DNA of 28,198 nucleotides, from the IMG/VR virus record IMGVR_UViG_3300037119_008205, positions 1 to 28,198 of that record; one strand, written 5' to 3'. The stretch comes from a virus. The translations under genes were made by a program, and so were the position numbers. The notes under the pieces are model-generated. The model was not told where the DNA came from, did no database searches, and saw only the letters and a program-made list of their open reading frames with translations. Shown here piece by piece: positions 27,437-28,198 of this stretch. Numbering within the stretch: position 1 is the stretch's first letter; each line of letters begins with the position of its first letter.

Positions 27437-27984
27437 TTAATTCAAAGACAAAAGAATATAATCGTTCTTGGGAGATGAATCACAGAAAAGAGCGTAACGA
27501 GTATCGTAGAAAATATAATATTCTTAATAAAGAAAGGATATCTGAACTTAGAAAAATTAGATATCAAAAAGATATTATAAGTCTTCGAAAAGCTAGTCGA
27601 GTTAGAGATAGAAAGTACTACCAAAGTAACAAAAATCGAAAATTCTCTTATCACTATGATAGGATTGCCACGGATGATTCTTACAGGTTCCGGGTAAGAT
27701 TGAGAAATAGACTTTATAAGTTTTTGAAATTAAAGGGTTTTCAAAAACAATGTAAGTTTAATGATTATGTGGGATGCACCTTAGAAAACTTAAAAATTCA
27801 CATTGAAAAAAGGTTCTCAAAAGGTATGAATTGGTTGAATTATGGGGAATGGCACATTGACCATATCGTTCCTTTGGCAAGTGCCAAGACAGAGAAAGAA
27901 ATTTACAAGCTGTTTCATTATTCTAATTTACAACCCCTTTGGGGAATTGATAATATTAGAAAAGGAAGCAAAATTATTATCTAA
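27433..27984 (+). CDS. HNH endonuclease, probable homing type, 183 aa
   Basis: The C-terminal 50 residues hold the HNH signature: H141-D143-H144 in EWHIDHIVPLAS, N165 in YSNLQPLWG and N174 in IDNIRKGSK. The N-terminal 100 residues are basic helices (KERNEYRRKYNI), a DNA-binding part as in stand-alone homing endonucleases. The gene is far more A/T rich than its neighbours and uses AGA for most arginines, a sign of recent transfer. It starts on an ATGA overlap directly behind the nuclease gene. Confidence 0.83.
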   Translation: MINSKTKEYNRSWEMNHRKERNEYRRKYNILNKERISELRKIRYQKDIISLRKASRVRDRKYYQSNKNRKFSYHYDRIATDDSYRFRVRLRNRLYKFLKLKGFQKQCKFNDYVGCTLENLKIHIEKRFSKGMNWLNYGEWHIDHIVPLASAKTEKEIYKLFHYSNLQPLWGIDNIRKGSKIII

Positions 27985-27998
27985 AAGAAATATAATTT

Positions 27999-28198
27999 AT
28001 GAGCATGACAACAGAACAGGTTAAGAAACGAAGTCAGGAAAAATTGCAACAGATCAGTGATTTTATGAGAGCTCTTCATTTGAATCCCGAATGTAAGAAG
28101 CGGGTGGATCTTCGATCAGGTCTCATCGAAGATGTAGTGATCTTCAATGATCTTGAGGCTTACGATATCAAAGACCCTGAACCGGTTCCAACACCGGA
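27999..28198 (+). CDS. Truncated gene at right edge, product unknown
   Basis: An ATG at 27999 after ATATAATTT opens a frame that runs off the window. At least 66 residues are visible: helical MSMTTEQVKKRSQEKLQQIS, an acidic-basic middle and a Pro-rich end EPVPTP. No family is recognised. Codon use returns to the genome norm. Confidence 0.6.
   Translation, partial: MSMTTEQVKKRSQEKLQQISDFMRALHLNPECKKRVDLRSGLIEDVVIFNDLEAYDIKDPEPVPTP

Overview
The window looks like part of a tailed double-stranded DNA phage (or prophage) genome. Head and packaging genes fill the left third on the minus strand. From 10.9 kb to the right end every gene lies on the plus strand: a run of very small early genes, then replication, lysis and recombination genes. 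Genes are packed tightly with ATGA or TAATG overlaps, and I saw no tRNA, rRNA, integrase, CRISPR array or insertion sequence. Most start codons lack a Shine-Dalgarno sequence and instead follow an A/T-rich leader, often AAATATATG or ATCAAATAA just before the start. Promoters look sigma70-like (TTGACA, 17 bp, TAAGAT) and DnaA boxes have the usual TTATCCACA form, which argues against a Bacteroidota host. The papain-like peptidase fused to a peptidoglycan-binding domain recalls proteins of candidate-phyla (Patescibacteria) phages. The host call is an inference only.

Minus strand, 10079 down to 1, in transcription order: small terminase-like protein, large terminase, an unlisted 58-residue basic protein, portal, three small proteins, scaffold, decoration protein, major capsid protein, a small beta-rich structural protein and two coiled-coil proteins. 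The order terminase-portal-scaffold-coat with no visible head protease recalls P22-type heads. Tail genes must lie outside the window.

10080-10908 is non-coding and dense in signals. It holds a late promoter facing left with about five 14-bp repeats above it, a hairpin with a T run, an array of eight GGGGCATAAG sites in both orientations, an AT-rich stretch, a DnaA box and a rightward promoter. This is the best candidate for the replication origin and the early/late control region.

10.9-15.4 kb holds about twenty small plus-strand genes (20-167 residues). They include an LPD29-like protein, several single-span membrane proteins, an AT-hook protein and a zinc-finger-like protein. 15.4-20.7 kb is the replication block: SSB-like protein, acidic protein, a leader ORF overlapping a terminator hairpin, primase-SF3 helicase, a Cys-His-Asp enzyme-like protein and an SF2 helicase. 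20.7-24.7 kb has small genes with different codon use, the lytic peptidase and a run of tiny overlapping ORFs closed by a strong terminator. 24.7-28.2 kb starts with a new promoter and a ribbon-helix-helix regulator, followed by small genes, a PD-(D/E)XK nuclease and an AT-rich HNH endonuclease.

Related promoter modules, each with a DnaA-box-like TTATCC(A/C)CA upstream of CCGACA-type spacer repeats, precede the units starting at 10.9, 15.6 and 24.7 kb. They suggest one regulator co-ordinates the three rightward transcripts.
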